64,000 bases of DNA, from contig JABCZS010000007.1 in assembly GCA_013289605.1 (NCBI GenBank), positions 1 through 64,000 of the forward strand, written 5' to 3'. Both the position numbers and the translations under genes were made by a program. This DNA comes from Gammaproteobacteria bacterium. Lineage in GTDB: Bacteria > Pseudomonadota > Gammaproteobacteria > JABCZS01. Position 1 is the stretch's first letter. The number at the start of each line of letters is the position of its first letter. Positions 45,579-55,176 of the stretch are shown here, piece by piece. A model generated the notes under the pieces. It saw only the letters and a program-made list of their open reading frames with translations. It searched no databases and had not been told where the DNA came from.

Positions 45579-47150
45579 TTGAATACCAAGCGTCATTTAC
45601 TTATGCTCGTTGGGATCTTAATCCTTATTGGTATGTGGATATTTTTTTACAAAGTTAAGATTTTGGATCTGCCACTTTCACCCTATGGGGTCAGTCAAGT
45701 CTGGACCATCGAGTCAAAAATTGATTTTGATGCGACCACCGGGCGCTCGGCTAAAGTCGAATTTTTTATTCCACCCACTCAAGCGCATTTTCATCGCTTA
45801 GATGAAAATTTCGTTTCTCGTAATTATGGCGTAACCACTGATTTAGCTGTCGATAATCGTCTATCGATTTGGACGATACGTCATGCCCCGAAAACCTCAC
45901 AAACCTTGTATTATCGGGCACAATTTTATTTTGATGAAGCGTTTCAAGGCCCTAATTTATCTAATCGGGGCATCACAGGACGCTACCTTTATACCGGTGC
46001 CGAACGTGCCGCACAACAAACCATTATTAGTAATGCGCGACAACAGTCTGTAGACAGTTTAAGTTTTGCTACCAATGTAGTGAAAAATCTCAACAACCCG
46101 GATGACGGCAATGCCGCGATTTTACTTAACCGCGATTATTCCAACGCCAATATTGCCATCACCGCAGCAAAGCTACTCAAAGGACCGACCGTGGAGGAAG
46201 GCCCCAATATCATTAGTCGCTTAGTCTATGGCTTTACGCTGAGCGAAACGGAAGTGGCGCTACAGGACATTCCTTTGCAAATTTATTTGGGTATTTATGA
46301 TACCGAGCACGGCTGGCGTTATATTGATCCCAATAGTGCACGCGTAGGTTTACCCCCCTATTTTTTAATTTGGCGCTATGGCGATCAAACACCGATTTTA
46401 GGCGTGGAAGGCGGCCGCAATGAACAGCTCACTTTCTCTGCCATTAAACGTGAAGTCAATACCTTAAACGTTGCTCAAGAGGAAGCATTACAAGATCACT
46501 CTATCCTCATGACTTATTCGCTCTTTAATTTACCGATTCATACCCAAGAGGTATACCAAGTCCTGATCATGGTACCCTTAGGTGCACTGATTATTTTATT
46601 GTTGCGTTCGTTTGTCGGGATCCGTACCTTTGGCACGTTTATGCCTGTTCTGATTGCACTGGCGTTTCGAAAAACGCATTTGTTAGATGGCATTATTTTA
46701 TTTACCCTTATTGTTTCATTAGGATTAACCGTTCGTTTTTATTTAGAACAATTAAAATTGCTTTTGATCCCACGGTTAAGTGCCGTATTAAGTACCGTCA
46801 TCATTTTAATGATATTACTGAGTCTGTTTAGCAACCAGCTCGATTTCCAAACCGGTTTATCTGTCGCTTTATTCCCTATGGTAATTTTAACCATGATCAT
46901 CGAGCGCATGTCTATTGTCTGGGAAGAGCGCAATGCCTGGGAAGCGATCTTGCAAGGCATAGGGAGTTTATTTGCCGCTGCAATTGCTTATCTTGCCATG
47001 AGTAATTTATATATGGAACATTTATTCTTTGTGTTCCCCGAGTTATTACTGGTAATTATTGCCATAATGTTATTGCTCGGTTGCTACCACGGTTACCGCT
47101 TATCTGAGCTTATTCGCTTTAGAGAGTTGATTAAAAAACATGACATTTAA
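45579..47150 (+). CDS. inactive transglutaminase fused to seven-helix membrane domain
   Basis: 523 residues. One N-terminal helix (LMLVGILILIGMWIFF), a periplasmic region to about 320 resembling a transglutaminase-like domain without an evident Cys-His-Asp triad, then about seven helices (from VLIMVPLGALIILLLRSF). This matches proteins named 'inactive transglutaminase family' that sit beside RimK-like ligases. TTG start with AGGA ten bases before. It overlaps the next gene by 11 bases. Probably binds a peptide substrate in the periplasm. Confidence 0.8.
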   Translation: MNTKRHLLMLVGILILIGMWIFFYKVKILDLPLSPYGVSQVWTIESKIDFDATTGRSAKVEFFIPPTQAHFHRLDENFVSRNYGVTTDLAVDNRLSIWTIRHAPKTSQTLYYRAQFYFDEAFQGPNLSNRGITGRYLYTGAERAAQQTIISNARQQSVDSLSFATNVVKNLNNPDDGNAAILLNRDYSNANIAITAAKLLKGPTVEEGPNIISRLVYGFTLSETEVALQDIPLQIYLGIYDTEHGWRYIDPNSARVGLPPYFLIWRYGDQTPILGVEGGRNEQLTFSAIKREVNTLNVAQEEALQDHSILMTYSLFNLPIHTQEVYQVLIMVPLGALIILLLRSFVGIRTFGTFMPVLIALAFRKTHLLDGIILFTLIVSLGLTVRFYLEQLKLLLIPRLSAVLSTVIILMILLSLFSNQLDFQTGLSVALFPMVILTMIIERMSIVWEERNAWEAILQGIGSLFAAAIAYLAMSNLYMEHLFFVFPELLLVIIAIMLLLGCYHGYRLSELIRFRELIKKHDI

Positions 47151-48156
47151 GTCTACATTGCTAAGCGTGTTAGAGCGTATCTTGGCGCCGCTACTTAGCC
47201 CTATCCTCACGTATTTAGCGCTGAAGAAAATGGGGATCCTCGGCATGAATCAGCGGAATGCTGAATTTATTGCGCAATATAATCCGCGTAAATTTTATCC
47301 CTTAGTCGATGATAAATTACTCACCAAAAATTTAGCGATCAAAGCCAGTATTGCTGTACCCGAACTTTATGCCGTGATTGAAATTGAGCATCAAGTCGTA
47401 CATTTAGAAAAAATGATCGCGCCTTACAGCAGTTTTGTCATTAAACCAGCGCAAGGCAGTGGCGGAGATGGCATAGTCGTCATAGTGGGACGACGCGGCC
47501 CCAATTACAAACGTTCCGATGGGATATTAATGCATGCAGATGAGCTTAAACATCATGTGTCGAATATTTTAAGCGGCATGTATAGTTTGGGCGGTCATCC
47601 TGATAAAGCCATGGTGGAATACCGGGTAGAATTTGATCCGCTGTTTCGCGAAATCAGTTATCAAGGCGTGCCGGATATTCGCGTCATCGTGTTTAAAGGT
47701 TATCCTGTAATGAGCATGGTACGCCTGCCGACGCGTTTATCTTCCGGTAAAGCCAATTTGCACCAAGGGGCTGTCGGTGTAGGCGTCAATATTACCAACG
47801 GCGAAACCCATTTTGGCGTCTGGCAAAATCATGTGGTTGAACACCATACTGACACGGGCAATCCCATTTCGGGATTACAAATCCCAGATTGGGAGCGCTT
47901 ACTCACCATCAGTGCCAGTTGCTATGAGCTGACCGGTTTAGGCTATATCGGTGTGGATTTAGTGTTAGACCGTGATAAAGGACCACTGATGCTAGAGCTT
48001 AACGCGCGCCCCGGTCTTGCGATTCAAATTGCCAATCGCACGGGACTTGCGCCGCGCTTAGCGCTGATTAAAAAAAGATGCGCCCAGCAAAAAGAATCTA
48101 TTCAGAGCCGAGTCGCATTTGTTCAAAAAACGTTTGTCCATCAACCTTTGTGGTGA
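47140..48156 (+). CDS. alpha-L-glutamate ligase-like ATP-grasp protein
   Basis: 338 residues with an ATP-grasp fold: [20 protein letters not shown] for nucleotide binding near 103-125 and the magnesium site [17 protein letters not shown] near 283-299. It is the RimK-like paralogue always found with the membrane transglutaminase. By family it joins an amino acid to a peptide or small molecule; the substrate is unknown. rimK begins four bases after its stop. Confidence 0.85.
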   Translation: MTFKSTLLSVLERILAPLLSPILTYLALKKMGILGMNQRNAEFIAQYNPRKFYPLVDDKLLTKNLAIKASIAVPELYAVIEIEHQVVHLEKMIAPYSSFVIKPAQGSGGDGIVVIVGRRGPNYKRSDGILMHADELKHHVSNILSGMYSLGGHPDKAMVEYRVEFDPLFREISYQGVPDIRVIVFKGYPVMSMVRLPTRLSSGKANLHQGAVGVGVNITNGETHFGVWQNHVVEHHTDTGNPISGLQIPDWERLLTISASCYELTGLGYIGVDLVLDRDKGPLMLELNARPGLAIQIANRTGLAPRLALIKKRCAQQKESIQSRVAFVQKTFVHQPLW

Positions 48157-48160
48157 TTTT

Positions 48161-49066
48161 ATGAAAATTGGTATTTTATCGCGCGAGCCGAAAAGTTTTT
48201 CTACCCAACGTCTAGAGGAAGCGGCTATCGCGCGAGGTCATGAAGCGCATGTCATTAACACCTTGCGCTGTTACATGAATATCAGCTCGAAACATCCTTC
48301 CGTGCATTATCAAGGCCAAAGACTCGAAGGGTTTGATGCCATCATCCCACGCATCGGCGCATCAATTACTTTCTATGGTACCGCTGTGGTACGGCAGTTT
48401 GAGATGATGGGTGTTTACACGCTTAACGAATCGGTGGCCATTAGTCGCTCACGCGATAAATTACGCGCGCTTCAGCTGTTATCCCGCCATGACATTGGTT
48501 TGCCGACGACAGGGTTTGCAAATGCCACGGATGATATTACTGATTTAATTCAACTGGTCCAAGGCGCGCCGCTTGTGGTGAAATTATTAGAAGGATCTCA
48601 GGGGCGCGGCGTCGTATTAGCCGAGACCCAGCAAGCTGCCGAAAGTGTGATCGATGCCTTTACCGGCCTTAAAGCCAATATTTTAGTGCAACAATACATT
48701 CCTGAAGCCGGTGGCAGTGATATTCGCTGCTTTGTAGTCGGCGATAAAGTGGTGGCCGCCATGAAACGGCAAGCACCCGAGGGTGAGTTTCGCTCGAATC
48801 TGCATCGTGGCGGTCATGCCGAAATGATTAAAATCACCCCCGAAGAGCGAAAAACAGCCGTGCGCGCTACGAGGATTTTAGGGCTTAATATTGCAGGGGT
48901 AGATATTTTACGCTCCAATCAAGGCCCCATGGTATTGGAAGTCAATTCTTCCCCAGGCTTAGAAGGCATCGAAACCACCACACACAAAGACATTGCCGGC
49001 ACGATTATTGAATTTATTGAACAACATGCCAAACCGAATCATTCTAAGACTAAAGGCAAAGGTTAG
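48161..49066 (+). CDS. rimK: RimK-type glutamate ligase
   Basis: 301 residues from ATG 48161. ATP-grasp enzyme that in E. coli adds glutamates to the C terminus of ribosomal protein S6 and can make poly-glutamate. Seen: [10 protein letters not shown] start, [61 protein letters not shown] and [14 protein letters not shown], all as in RimK. Last gene of the operon beginning at 44489. In this setting it may modify a substrate handled by the membrane partners as well as S6. Confidence 0.95.
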   Translation: MKIGILSREPKSFSTQRLEEAAIARGHEAHVINTLRCYMNISSKHPSVHYQGQRLEGFDAIIPRIGASITFYGTAVVRQFEMMGVYTLNESVAISRSRDKLRALQLLSRHDIGLPTTGFANATDDITDLIQLVQGAPLVVKLLEGSQGRGVVLAETQQAAESVIDAFTGLKANILVQQYIPEAGGSDIRCFVVGDKVVAAMKRQAPEGEFRSNLHRGGHAEMIKITPEERKTAVRATRILGLNIAGVDILRSNQGPMVLEVNSSPGLEGIETTTHKDIAGTIIEFIEQHAKPNHSKTKGKG

Positions 49067-49160
49067 CGCACGGGCTAGATGACATCATTTAACGCACAAA
49101 CCACTTCAGTAAAGGATTGTAGTATTTTTATATTAGTATCCACCACTCATTCCCACCCCA

Positions 49161-49292
49161 CAGGGCCTTGCCATGATTAGTTATTCCCCTCACCCTGACC
49201 CTCTCCCACTACGCGATTTGCGTTCAGAGAAATGAGGTTAAGTATGGGAGAGGGTCAGGGTGAGGGGAATAGCTAATCATGGGAAGACCCTG
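49161..49292. repeat. long palindrome (arms about 38 bases or more)
   Basis: Arms 49171-49208 and 49245-49282 pair with one mismatch (core CCCCTCACCCTGACCCTCTC), with weaker pairing out to 49161 and 49292. The right arm covers the last codons and stop of the antitoxin gene. A related half lies at 15.17 kb. Short GAGAGGGTCAGGGTGAGG-type palindromes are common in proteobacteria. The rest of the gap after rimK (49067-49160) is empty. Confidence 0.85.
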
Positions 49293-49506
49293 CTCTACCC
49301 CATACTTTTAATGTATTAATTTCTTCCTCATTAATGGAAGATTTTTCAGTGGATTTTCTTAATTTTCGAATATGCATTAAGCGATCATCTGGGTCCAATG
49401 GCATGTCTTTTAACACTCGTTCCATACAAAAAATGGCCTCGCCATTTATACTGCGATGATGGGCCGCTGCAGCTACTTTCAAGCGCTTATATAATTCTTC
49501 AGGCAT
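49273..49506 (-). pseudogene. truncated Arc/FitA-type antitoxin remnant
   Basis: 77 codons from ATG 49506. MPEELYKRLKVAAAAHHRSI then NGEAIFCMERVL is a ribbon-helix-helix domain of the FitA/Arc antitoxin type. The N-terminal strand is damaged: in-frame codons upstream read HTIKN (as in intact relatives, xIKNMPEEL) but have no start codon before a stop, while ATGAGTTATATTTC lies in another frame. The 3' end runs into the palindrome at 49161-49292 and no toxin gene follows. A short protein might still be made. Confidence 0.55.
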
Positions 49507-49533
49507 ATTTTTAATCGTATGAAATATAACTCA

Positions 49534-50754
49534 TTATTTTAAAGTAGGATAAGCACCATTTCCAAAATTCCAAACATCCGCGCTCCAACCCGCATCGGTA
49601 AAAATTTTAGCATTTTTCATTTCTGAGCTCGTCAGGCCTTTGGATTTATGATGAGTCTTATCGCCTAGGTAGACGTAATGCGTATATTCATCACCCGAAT
49701 ATTCTTTTCCTGTACCGTCTTTATCAAAAAAACTCCCTTCTGATTTAATACGCGAAGTAGACTTATTTTTATTGCCCACAATACCTCGGCCACCCTTGTC
49801 CCCGTCTAGATTGACGCTGCCTCGAGCATACACATGCTTAACCAAGACATTTCCGCGGGGAGAATAGGGGTTGTCTTCTACCGCAAGACCAATAATGCCG
49901 CCGGCATATCTGACTGCAGTAATGGCAACATTTGAATAACTTTCAAGAATATCCACATAAGCTGCCGTTGGGATCCGGCCTACTAATCCGCCACCATTTT
50001 TTTCTACCGTAATGGAACCCTGTGCGGATGAGCGCATGATCTGCACTTTACTTGATGCCTCATTGGTATTATTAATGGCACCGACGAGGCCACCAAATGC
50101 GTAGATATCGCCACCACACGTTTCATACCCGGACTTGAGCTGATTGACGCTGGAATCTAAAATTTGAGTGCCGAGATTAGCGACACCAATCAAGCCACCG
50201 CCATATTGACCCCGGGTAATATTGGCAGTACTCAGATGCACTTCTGATAAAATACTTTTTTCAGCATAACCCAGTACGCCGCCGGCATTCCCCACACCGC
50301 TTTCGCCACCGTTGACATAAAGCGACTGCACCGTGATATTTGAAAGATCAGCCTGATAGGCAACACCTGCAATTAAACCTCTGTGGCTACTTCTGCCCCC
50401 ATCCACTCTAGCATTTTCAAAATGAATATCTGTGATACGGGGTCTCACTGTGCTGTCATGCGTGCCTAACACTTCAAACAGACCGTCATTGCCCTGATCG
50501 CTCAGCACTATAATATGTAAATTTGCAATGGTATTGCCATTCCCGACCAATGCTCCCAGAAAGTGTCCAGGGATAGGATAAATAGGCGTGCCTAGGCAAT
50601 CAATATTATTAACCAAATAATAGGTGCCCGTCATATCATTAGCGATAGTGGGCAAGTCCTCGCAGGAATTAATTTCGTATTCTTGGGCAGCCCATACCAG
50701 GCTACTAAAGCCTAACAATAATGCAGAGCATATCGATTTTTTGAGTAAATTCAC
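49534..50754 (-). CDS. secreted GLUG-repeat beta-helix protein
   Basis: 406 residues. Signal peptide ends at VWAA (about 23). Then repeated GLUG-like turns (GGVLGYAEKS, GGGLIGVANL, GGLVGAINN, GGGLVGRIPT, GGIIGLAVED) spaced some 30-45 residues apart, as in right-handed beta-helix adhesins or IgA-peptidase-like proteins. No protease site or surface anchor was seen, and the last 80 residues differ in style (KGLTSSEMKNAKIFTDAGW). Probably secreted or outer-surface; function unknown. Single gene, followed by the antitoxin remnant. Confidence 0.75.
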   Translation of the reverse strand: MNLLKKSICSALLLGFSSLVWAAQEYEINSCEDLPTIANDMTGTYYLVNNIDCLGTPIYPIPGHFLGALVGNGNTIANLHIIVLSDQGNDGLFEVLGTHDSTVRPRITDIHFENARVDGGRSSHRGLIAGVAYQADLSNITVQSLYVNGGESGVGNAGGVLGYAEKSILSEVHLSTANITRGQYGGGLIGVANLGTQILDSSVNQLKSGYETCGGDIYAFGGLVGAINNTNEASSKVQIMRSSAQGSITVEKNGGGLVGRIPTAAYVDILESYSNVAITAVRYAGGIIGLAVEDNPYSPRGNVLVKHVYARGSVNLDGDKGGRGIVGNKNKSTSRIKSEGSFFDKDGTGKEYSGDEYTHYVYLGDKTHHKSKGLTSSEMKNAKIFTDAGWSADVWNFGNGAYPTLK

Positions 50755-50874
50755 CTTGCCACCTCAGCTATTTAATGAGTTAGCATGATTATACATAATG
50801 AAGAAAGTTTATCAATCCCCATATAGAGCCTTTAAGTTATCTATGTTAAAATCTTTTCTTTTTGGGAATATAGC

Positions 50875-52302
50875 ATGCTAACACAGTTACCTGACTTCAC
50901 TAGCGCTCGTATCCTTGTTATTGGTGATATTATGCTGGATCGTTATTGGTACGGTGCAGCCACCCGGATTTCCCCTGAAGCGCCTGTGCCTATCGTTTGT
51001 ATGCATCATGGCAAAATCCATCATAGTCTCGGTGGGGCTGCGAATGTGGCCACTAATCTCAACGCGCTAGGCGGACAAACGACCCTCTTAGGGCTGGTCG
51101 GCAATGATGAACCCGCCTCCCGGTTGGTGCAAATGCTAGATGAGCAAGGCATTACCCATCACTTGAGTCGTATGGATACGCATCCTACGATCACCAAATT
51201 ACGGATTTTAAGCCAGCACCAACAACTGATGCGGCTGGATTTTGAAGAGCCTTATGCCCCAGATGCGCTTAATAGCTTATTACCCACTTATAACGAATTC
51301 TTGCCTAACACGGATGTGGTGATTTTGTCAGATTATGGCAAAGGCACATTAAGTCACCCCGAAATCCTGATTGCCGCAGCCCAAGCACAAGGGCTTAAAC
51401 TCATCGTGGACCCTAAACGCCGTGACTTTACCGCTTACCAAGGTGCATACCTTGTTACGCCTAATCAAAAGGAATTTGAAGTCGTTGTCGGTCCCTGCAA
51501 GAATGAGCAAGAAATGATAGAAAAAGGCATGGCCCTGATTACCGCCCAACAACTCACTGCACTGCTCATTACGCGAGGTGAGCATGGCATGTTATTGTTG
51601 CAACGCGATAAGACCCCTTACTCACTGCCCGCGCAAACGCGCGAGGTTTATGATGTCACGGGCGCAGGGGATACCGTCGTCTCTATTCTTGCCGCAGCAG
51701 TGGCTGTGGGTAAACCGCTAGAAGAAGCAGCGATCTTGGCCAATATAGGTGCAAGCATCGTGATCAGTAAATTAGGAACCGCTACCGTCAGCCCCCACGA
51801 ATTAGAACAAGCCTTACCGAAAATGACCGGTCGCTACCCCACATTCAACGAAGCCCAGATCATTGAGCATTGCAAAGCCGCTCGGGCGCGCGGCGAGCGC
51901 ATCGTGATGACGAATGGTTGTTTTGATGTGTTGCATGCAGGACACGTCGTCTGCTTAAATCGGGCCAAACAATTAGGCGATCGCTTAATTGTGGCCGTTA
52001 ACTCTGACGCCAGTGTCCGTAAATTAAAGGGCGAGGGTCGGCCGATTCATTCCTTAGAAGCGCGTATGCAAGTCTTAGCTAGCCTATCGGCTGTGGATTG
52101 GGTGCTTGCCTTTGAAGATGAGACGCCTGAGCGATTACTGCACTTGATCAAACCTGATATTTTGGTAAAAGGCGGAGATTATACCCTAGACGGTGTAGTC
52201 GGCGCCGAAATTGTTCAAAACTACGGTGGAGAAGTCTCGGTCGTGTCCTCAGATTTTGATTACTCGACCACCCGGATTTTAGAAAAATTGAGCGTGGAAT
52301 AA
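50875..52302 (+). CDS. hldE: bifunctional heptose-7-phosphate kinase / heptose-1-phosphate adenylyltransferase
   Basis: 475 residues, full-length fusion. The N-terminal ribokinase-like domain (about 1-318; GDIMLDRYWYG, VTGAGDTVVS) phosphorylates heptose-7-phosphate; the C-terminal nucleotidyltransferase (TNGCFDVLHAGHV near 345-357) makes ADP-heptose for the LPS inner core. Kinase and transferase motifs look intact. It heads a likely operon with the oxygenase and waaC. Confidence 0.97.
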   Translation: MLTQLPDFTSARILVIGDIMLDRYWYGAATRISPEAPVPIVCMHHGKIHHSLGGAANVATNLNALGGQTTLLGLVGNDEPASRLVQMLDEQGITHHLSRMDTHPTITKLRILSQHQQLMRLDFEEPYAPDALNSLLPTYNEFLPNTDVVILSDYGKGTLSHPEILIAAAQAQGLKLIVDPKRRDFTAYQGAYLVTPNQKEFEVVVGPCKNEQEMIEKGMALITAQQLTALLITRGEHGMLLLQRDKTPYSLPAQTREVYDVTGAGDTVVSILAAAVAVGKPLEEAAILANIGASIVISKLGTATVSPHELEQALPKMTGRYPTFNEAQIIEHCKAARARGERIVMTNGCFDVLHAGHVVCLNRAKQLGDRLIVAVNSDASVRKLKGEGRPIHSLEARMQVLASLSAVDWVLAFEDETPERLLHLIKPDILVKGGDYTLDGVVGAEIVQNYGGEVSVVSSDFDYSTTRILEKLSVE

Positions 52303-52386
52303 GATCGGTCATCCTTCTTCGGGATGACAAGCGGGAAAAAAAATGGGTATAATACCCGCCTATCCTTATTGTTTTTAGAGATCACA

Positions 52387-53055
52387 ATGCCAGATAAGCT
52401 CCAATTAATTGATTTATCAGCAATAAAATCCTCCCCTGTCCATGACACGCCTTATCCTTATACCCTAGTCGATCAGGCATTCTTGCCCGCTCACCTGGAT
52501 GCTTTAGGGCAGAATTATCCGCTCATCGAAGACGCGGGGAGCTTTCCGCTTACCTCCATTACCTACGGTGCCCCCTTTGCACAGCTGATTGCTGAATTAA
52601 AAAGCGATGCGTTTCGCAATGTTTTGGCCGAAAAATTTGCAATTGACTTAACCGATAAACCCGTAATGATCACGGTGCGCGGCAAAGCCGATGAAAACGA
52701 TGGAAAAATCCATACCGACAGTAAAACCAAACTCATTACGGTATTACTGTATATGAACGAAGACTGGCAAGATCAAGAAGGCCAGCTGCGCTTATTATAC
52801 GATAATCATAATCTTGATCATTATGCCGCTGAAGTATCACCCCGTATCGGGACCATGCTTATTTTTAAAGTAACGCCTCACGGTTGGCACGGTCATAAAA
52901 CATTTATAGGCACGCGTAAAGTGATCCAATTAAATTACGTGACACATGAAAAAGCCCTGACACAACACGCGAGACGCCATCGCCTGTCTGCTTTCTTTAA
53001 ACACTGGCGTCGCAAATTACTAGGTAAAAAATCACATGCATGTGCTGATTGTTAA
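52387..53055 (+). CDS. 2-oxoglutarate/Fe(II)-dependent oxygenase
   Basis: 222 residues from ATG 52387. The double-stranded beta-helix iron triad is visible: His109 and Asp111 in KIHTDSKTK and a distal His in TPHGWHGHKTF (165-170), with Arg177 for 2-oxoglutarate. The last 25 residues are strongly basic (HARRHRLSAFFKHWRRKL). It overlaps waaC by 20 bases and follows hldE, so a role in modifying a core sugar or LPS precursor is plausible but only inferred. Prolyl-hydroxylase-like proteins are an alternative. Confidence 0.8.
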   Translation: MPDKLQLIDLSAIKSSPVHDTPYPYTLVDQAFLPAHLDALGQNYPLIEDAGSFPLTSITYGAPFAQLIAELKSDAFRNVLAEKFAIDLTDKPVMITVRGKADENDGKIHTDSKTKLITVLLYMNEDWQDQEGQLRLLYDNHNLDHYAAEVSPRIGTMLIFKVTPHGWHGHKTFIGTRKVIQLNYVTHEKALTQHARRHRLSAFFKHWRRKLLGKKSHACADC

Positions 53056-54070
53056 ACTCACTTCTATGGGCGATTTAATACACGCACTGCCTGCTGTCAG
53101 TGACGCCCTGCAACACGTCCCCAATGTGCATTTTGATTGGGTCGTCGATGAAGCCTTTGCACAAATTCCACGCCTTAATCCTGCGATTGAAACCATTATT
53201 ACCACCGCCCATAGGCGCTGGAAACGTGAACCTTGGGCCTCGCTTAAACGCGGCGAATTTACCCGTTTATGGCGCGAAATCCGCCAAAAAAAATATGACA
53301 TCGTCATCGACGCCCAAAATAATTTAAAAAGCGCATGCATCATGAGTCTCACCCGTGGCGTGCGCTGCGGCATGGATAAAGACAGTGCGCGAGAAAAATT
53401 TACCCATTGGGTGTGTAATAAAACATTTTCTATTCCGTTGAAGCAACATGCTATCGCGCGGCAGCGGCAACTCTTTGCACTGGCATTAAATTACCCTCTG
53501 CCTGATACACCGCCAGATTTTGGCATAGCAATTTCACAGTTGCCGCTCTTGCCCATAGACTTGCCCCATCCTTATTTGGTGTTTATCCATAGCACCACTT
53601 GGGATACCAAACATTGGCCCGAAGGCTATTGGCAACAATTAATACAACTTGCGACTCATGCCGGATATTATGTCGTGCTGCCTTGGGGGAATGCCCAAGA
53701 AGAACAACGCGCGCAGCGCTTAAGTACAGCCAGTGAAAAGGCCATAGTCTTACCGCGCTTATCGATCATTGAGCAAGCCAGCATGATCGCAAAATCTGCA
53801 GGCGCGGTCTGTGTCGATACGGGACTCGGTCATTTAACGGCTGCGCTCAATGTTCCAGCAGTACATTTATATGGCCCGACTGATCCTGCTCTTATCGGCG
53901 CAACGGGAGCGCACCAACTGCATTTAGTAGCAAAAGCAGAGTGTGCCCCTTGCTATTTACAAACCTGTAAATGGAGCAAGGAGCCCGCCTGCTTTATGAA
54001 AGATTTACCGCCGCAAAAAGTATGGGACCGTTTTTTAAGCCACATCACGCACAAAAATAACCTCACTTAA
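53036..54070 (+). CDS. waaC: lipopolysaccharide heptosyltransferase I
   Basis: 344 residues, GT9 family. It adds the first heptose to Kdo of the LPS core from ADP-heptose. Start MHVLIVKLTSMGDLIHALPA and the donor-site stretch VCVDTGLGHLTAALNVPAVH and LYGPTDPALIG are typical. The ATG lies inside the oxygenase gene, indicating coupling. Works with HldE, which supplies its substrate. Confidence 0.93.
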   Translation: MHVLIVKLTSMGDLIHALPAVSDALQHVPNVHFDWVVDEAFAQIPRLNPAIETIITTAHRRWKREPWASLKRGEFTRLWREIRQKKYDIVIDAQNNLKSACIMSLTRGVRCGMDKDSAREKFTHWVCNKTFSIPLKQHAIARQRQLFALALNYPLPDTPPDFGIAISQLPLLPIDLPHPYLVFIHSTTWDTKHWPEGYWQQLIQLATHAGYYVVLPWGNAQEEQRAQRLSTASEKAIVLPRLSIIEQASMIAKSAGAVCVDTGLGHLTAALNVPAVHLYGPTDPALIGATGAHQLHLVAKAECAPCYLQTCKWSKEPACFMKDLPPQKVWDRFLSHITHKNNLT

Positions 54071-54111
54071 ATCAAGTGCTATAGTTATTCAATAGTTTCC
54101 AACGAATATGA

Positions 54112-55167
54112 ATGATGAGCACACCTTCAGCCGGCAACACTTTAAAGATTTGCGATAAAACCATATTACCCGGGAAAAGAGTCACGATTGATTTGCCTAT
54201 TTCTCCGCTTTATACCCGTACCCCCATGAGTATTCCTGTGCATGTCATCAATGGCAAAAAAGCAGGTCCGGTATTATTAGTATGTGCGGCTGTCCATGGT
54301 GATGAAATCAATGGTGTCGAAACCATCCGCCGTTTGCTAAAAATGAGGGGGGTTAATCATTTGCGCGGCACCTTGATTGCCGTGCCGGTCGTGAATATCT
54401 TTGGCTTTATTTATCATTCCCGTTATTTGCCTGATCGTCGCGATCTTAATCACACGTTTCCGGGTTCTAAAACCGGCTCTATGGCGGCGCGGATCAGCCA
54501 TATTTTTGTCAGTGAAATATTAAACCAATGCACACATGGCATAGATTTTCATACTGGAGGGATGCATCGCACCTATTTACCCCAACTCCATGCTAATTTA
54601 AGACATAAAGAAACTTTACAACTGGCCAGAGCATTTGGTGTGCCCGTTTTGCTCGATGTGCGGGACCAAGATAATTCACTGCGCGATATTGCTAATAAAA
54701 ATAAAATCCCATTTTTAGTATTTGAAGGCGGCGAAGCGCTGCGTTTGGATGAATTGTCTATACGTGCCGGTCTTAAAGGGATCCTCAATGTGATGCGCGA
54801 ACTCGGAATGCTGAAAAAAAGCAGCCCTTCTTTTAATTCGCGCGCGGAACCTTTTATTGCGCGCTCCAGTGTCTGGGTCAGGACCAATCATTCGGGTTTA
54901 TTTTTATCGCCGACCGCATTAGGGCATCGAGTGCTGAAAAACCAAGTGCTGGCCTCTATTGCCGACCCCATTAACGGCACGGAATCCATTGTGTATGCGC
55001 CCACCAAAGGGATTATTATTGGTTGCAACCATTTGCCCTTAGTGAATGAAGGCGAAGCATTATTTCAAATTGCTAAATTTGAGAAAAGTAAAAAAGTATT
55101 AGCGCAAGTCAAAGAATTTCATACCACACATTTAGAAGACGAAACCCCCACGGAATGGGATGTTTAA
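54112..55167 (+). CDS. succinylglutamate desuccinylase/aspartoacylase family hydrolase
   Basis: 351 residues (ATG 54115 is an equal start). M14-type zinc hydrolase: His62 and Glu65 in VHGDEINGVE bind metal, DRRDLNHTFPG holds the substrate Arg/Asn, HTGG gives the third ligand near 147, and a catalytic Glu lies in LVFEGGEAL. A C-terminal barrel domain (from about 245) follows. Members of this type are often next to rimK, here 5 kb away, and may remove an acyl or amino-acyl cap from a glutamate-containing product. Substrate unknown. Confidence 0.85.
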   Translation: MMSTPSAGNTLKICDKTILPGKRVTIDLPISPLYTRTPMSIPVHVINGKKAGPVLLVCAAVHGDEINGVETIRRLLKMRGVNHLRGTLIAVPVVNIFGFIYHSRYLPDRRDLNHTFPGSKTGSMAARISHIFVSEILNQCTHGIDFHTGGMHRTYLPQLHANLRHKETLQLARAFGVPVLLDVRDQDNSLRDIANKNKIPFLVFEGGEALRLDELSIRAGLKGILNVMRELGMLKKSSPSFNSRAEPFIARSSVWVRTNHSGLFLSPTALGHRVLKNQVLASIADPINGTESIVYAPTKGIIIGCNHLPLVNEGEALFQIAKFEKSKKVLAQVKEFHTTHLEDETPTEWDV

Positions 55168-55176
55168 AATTAAATC

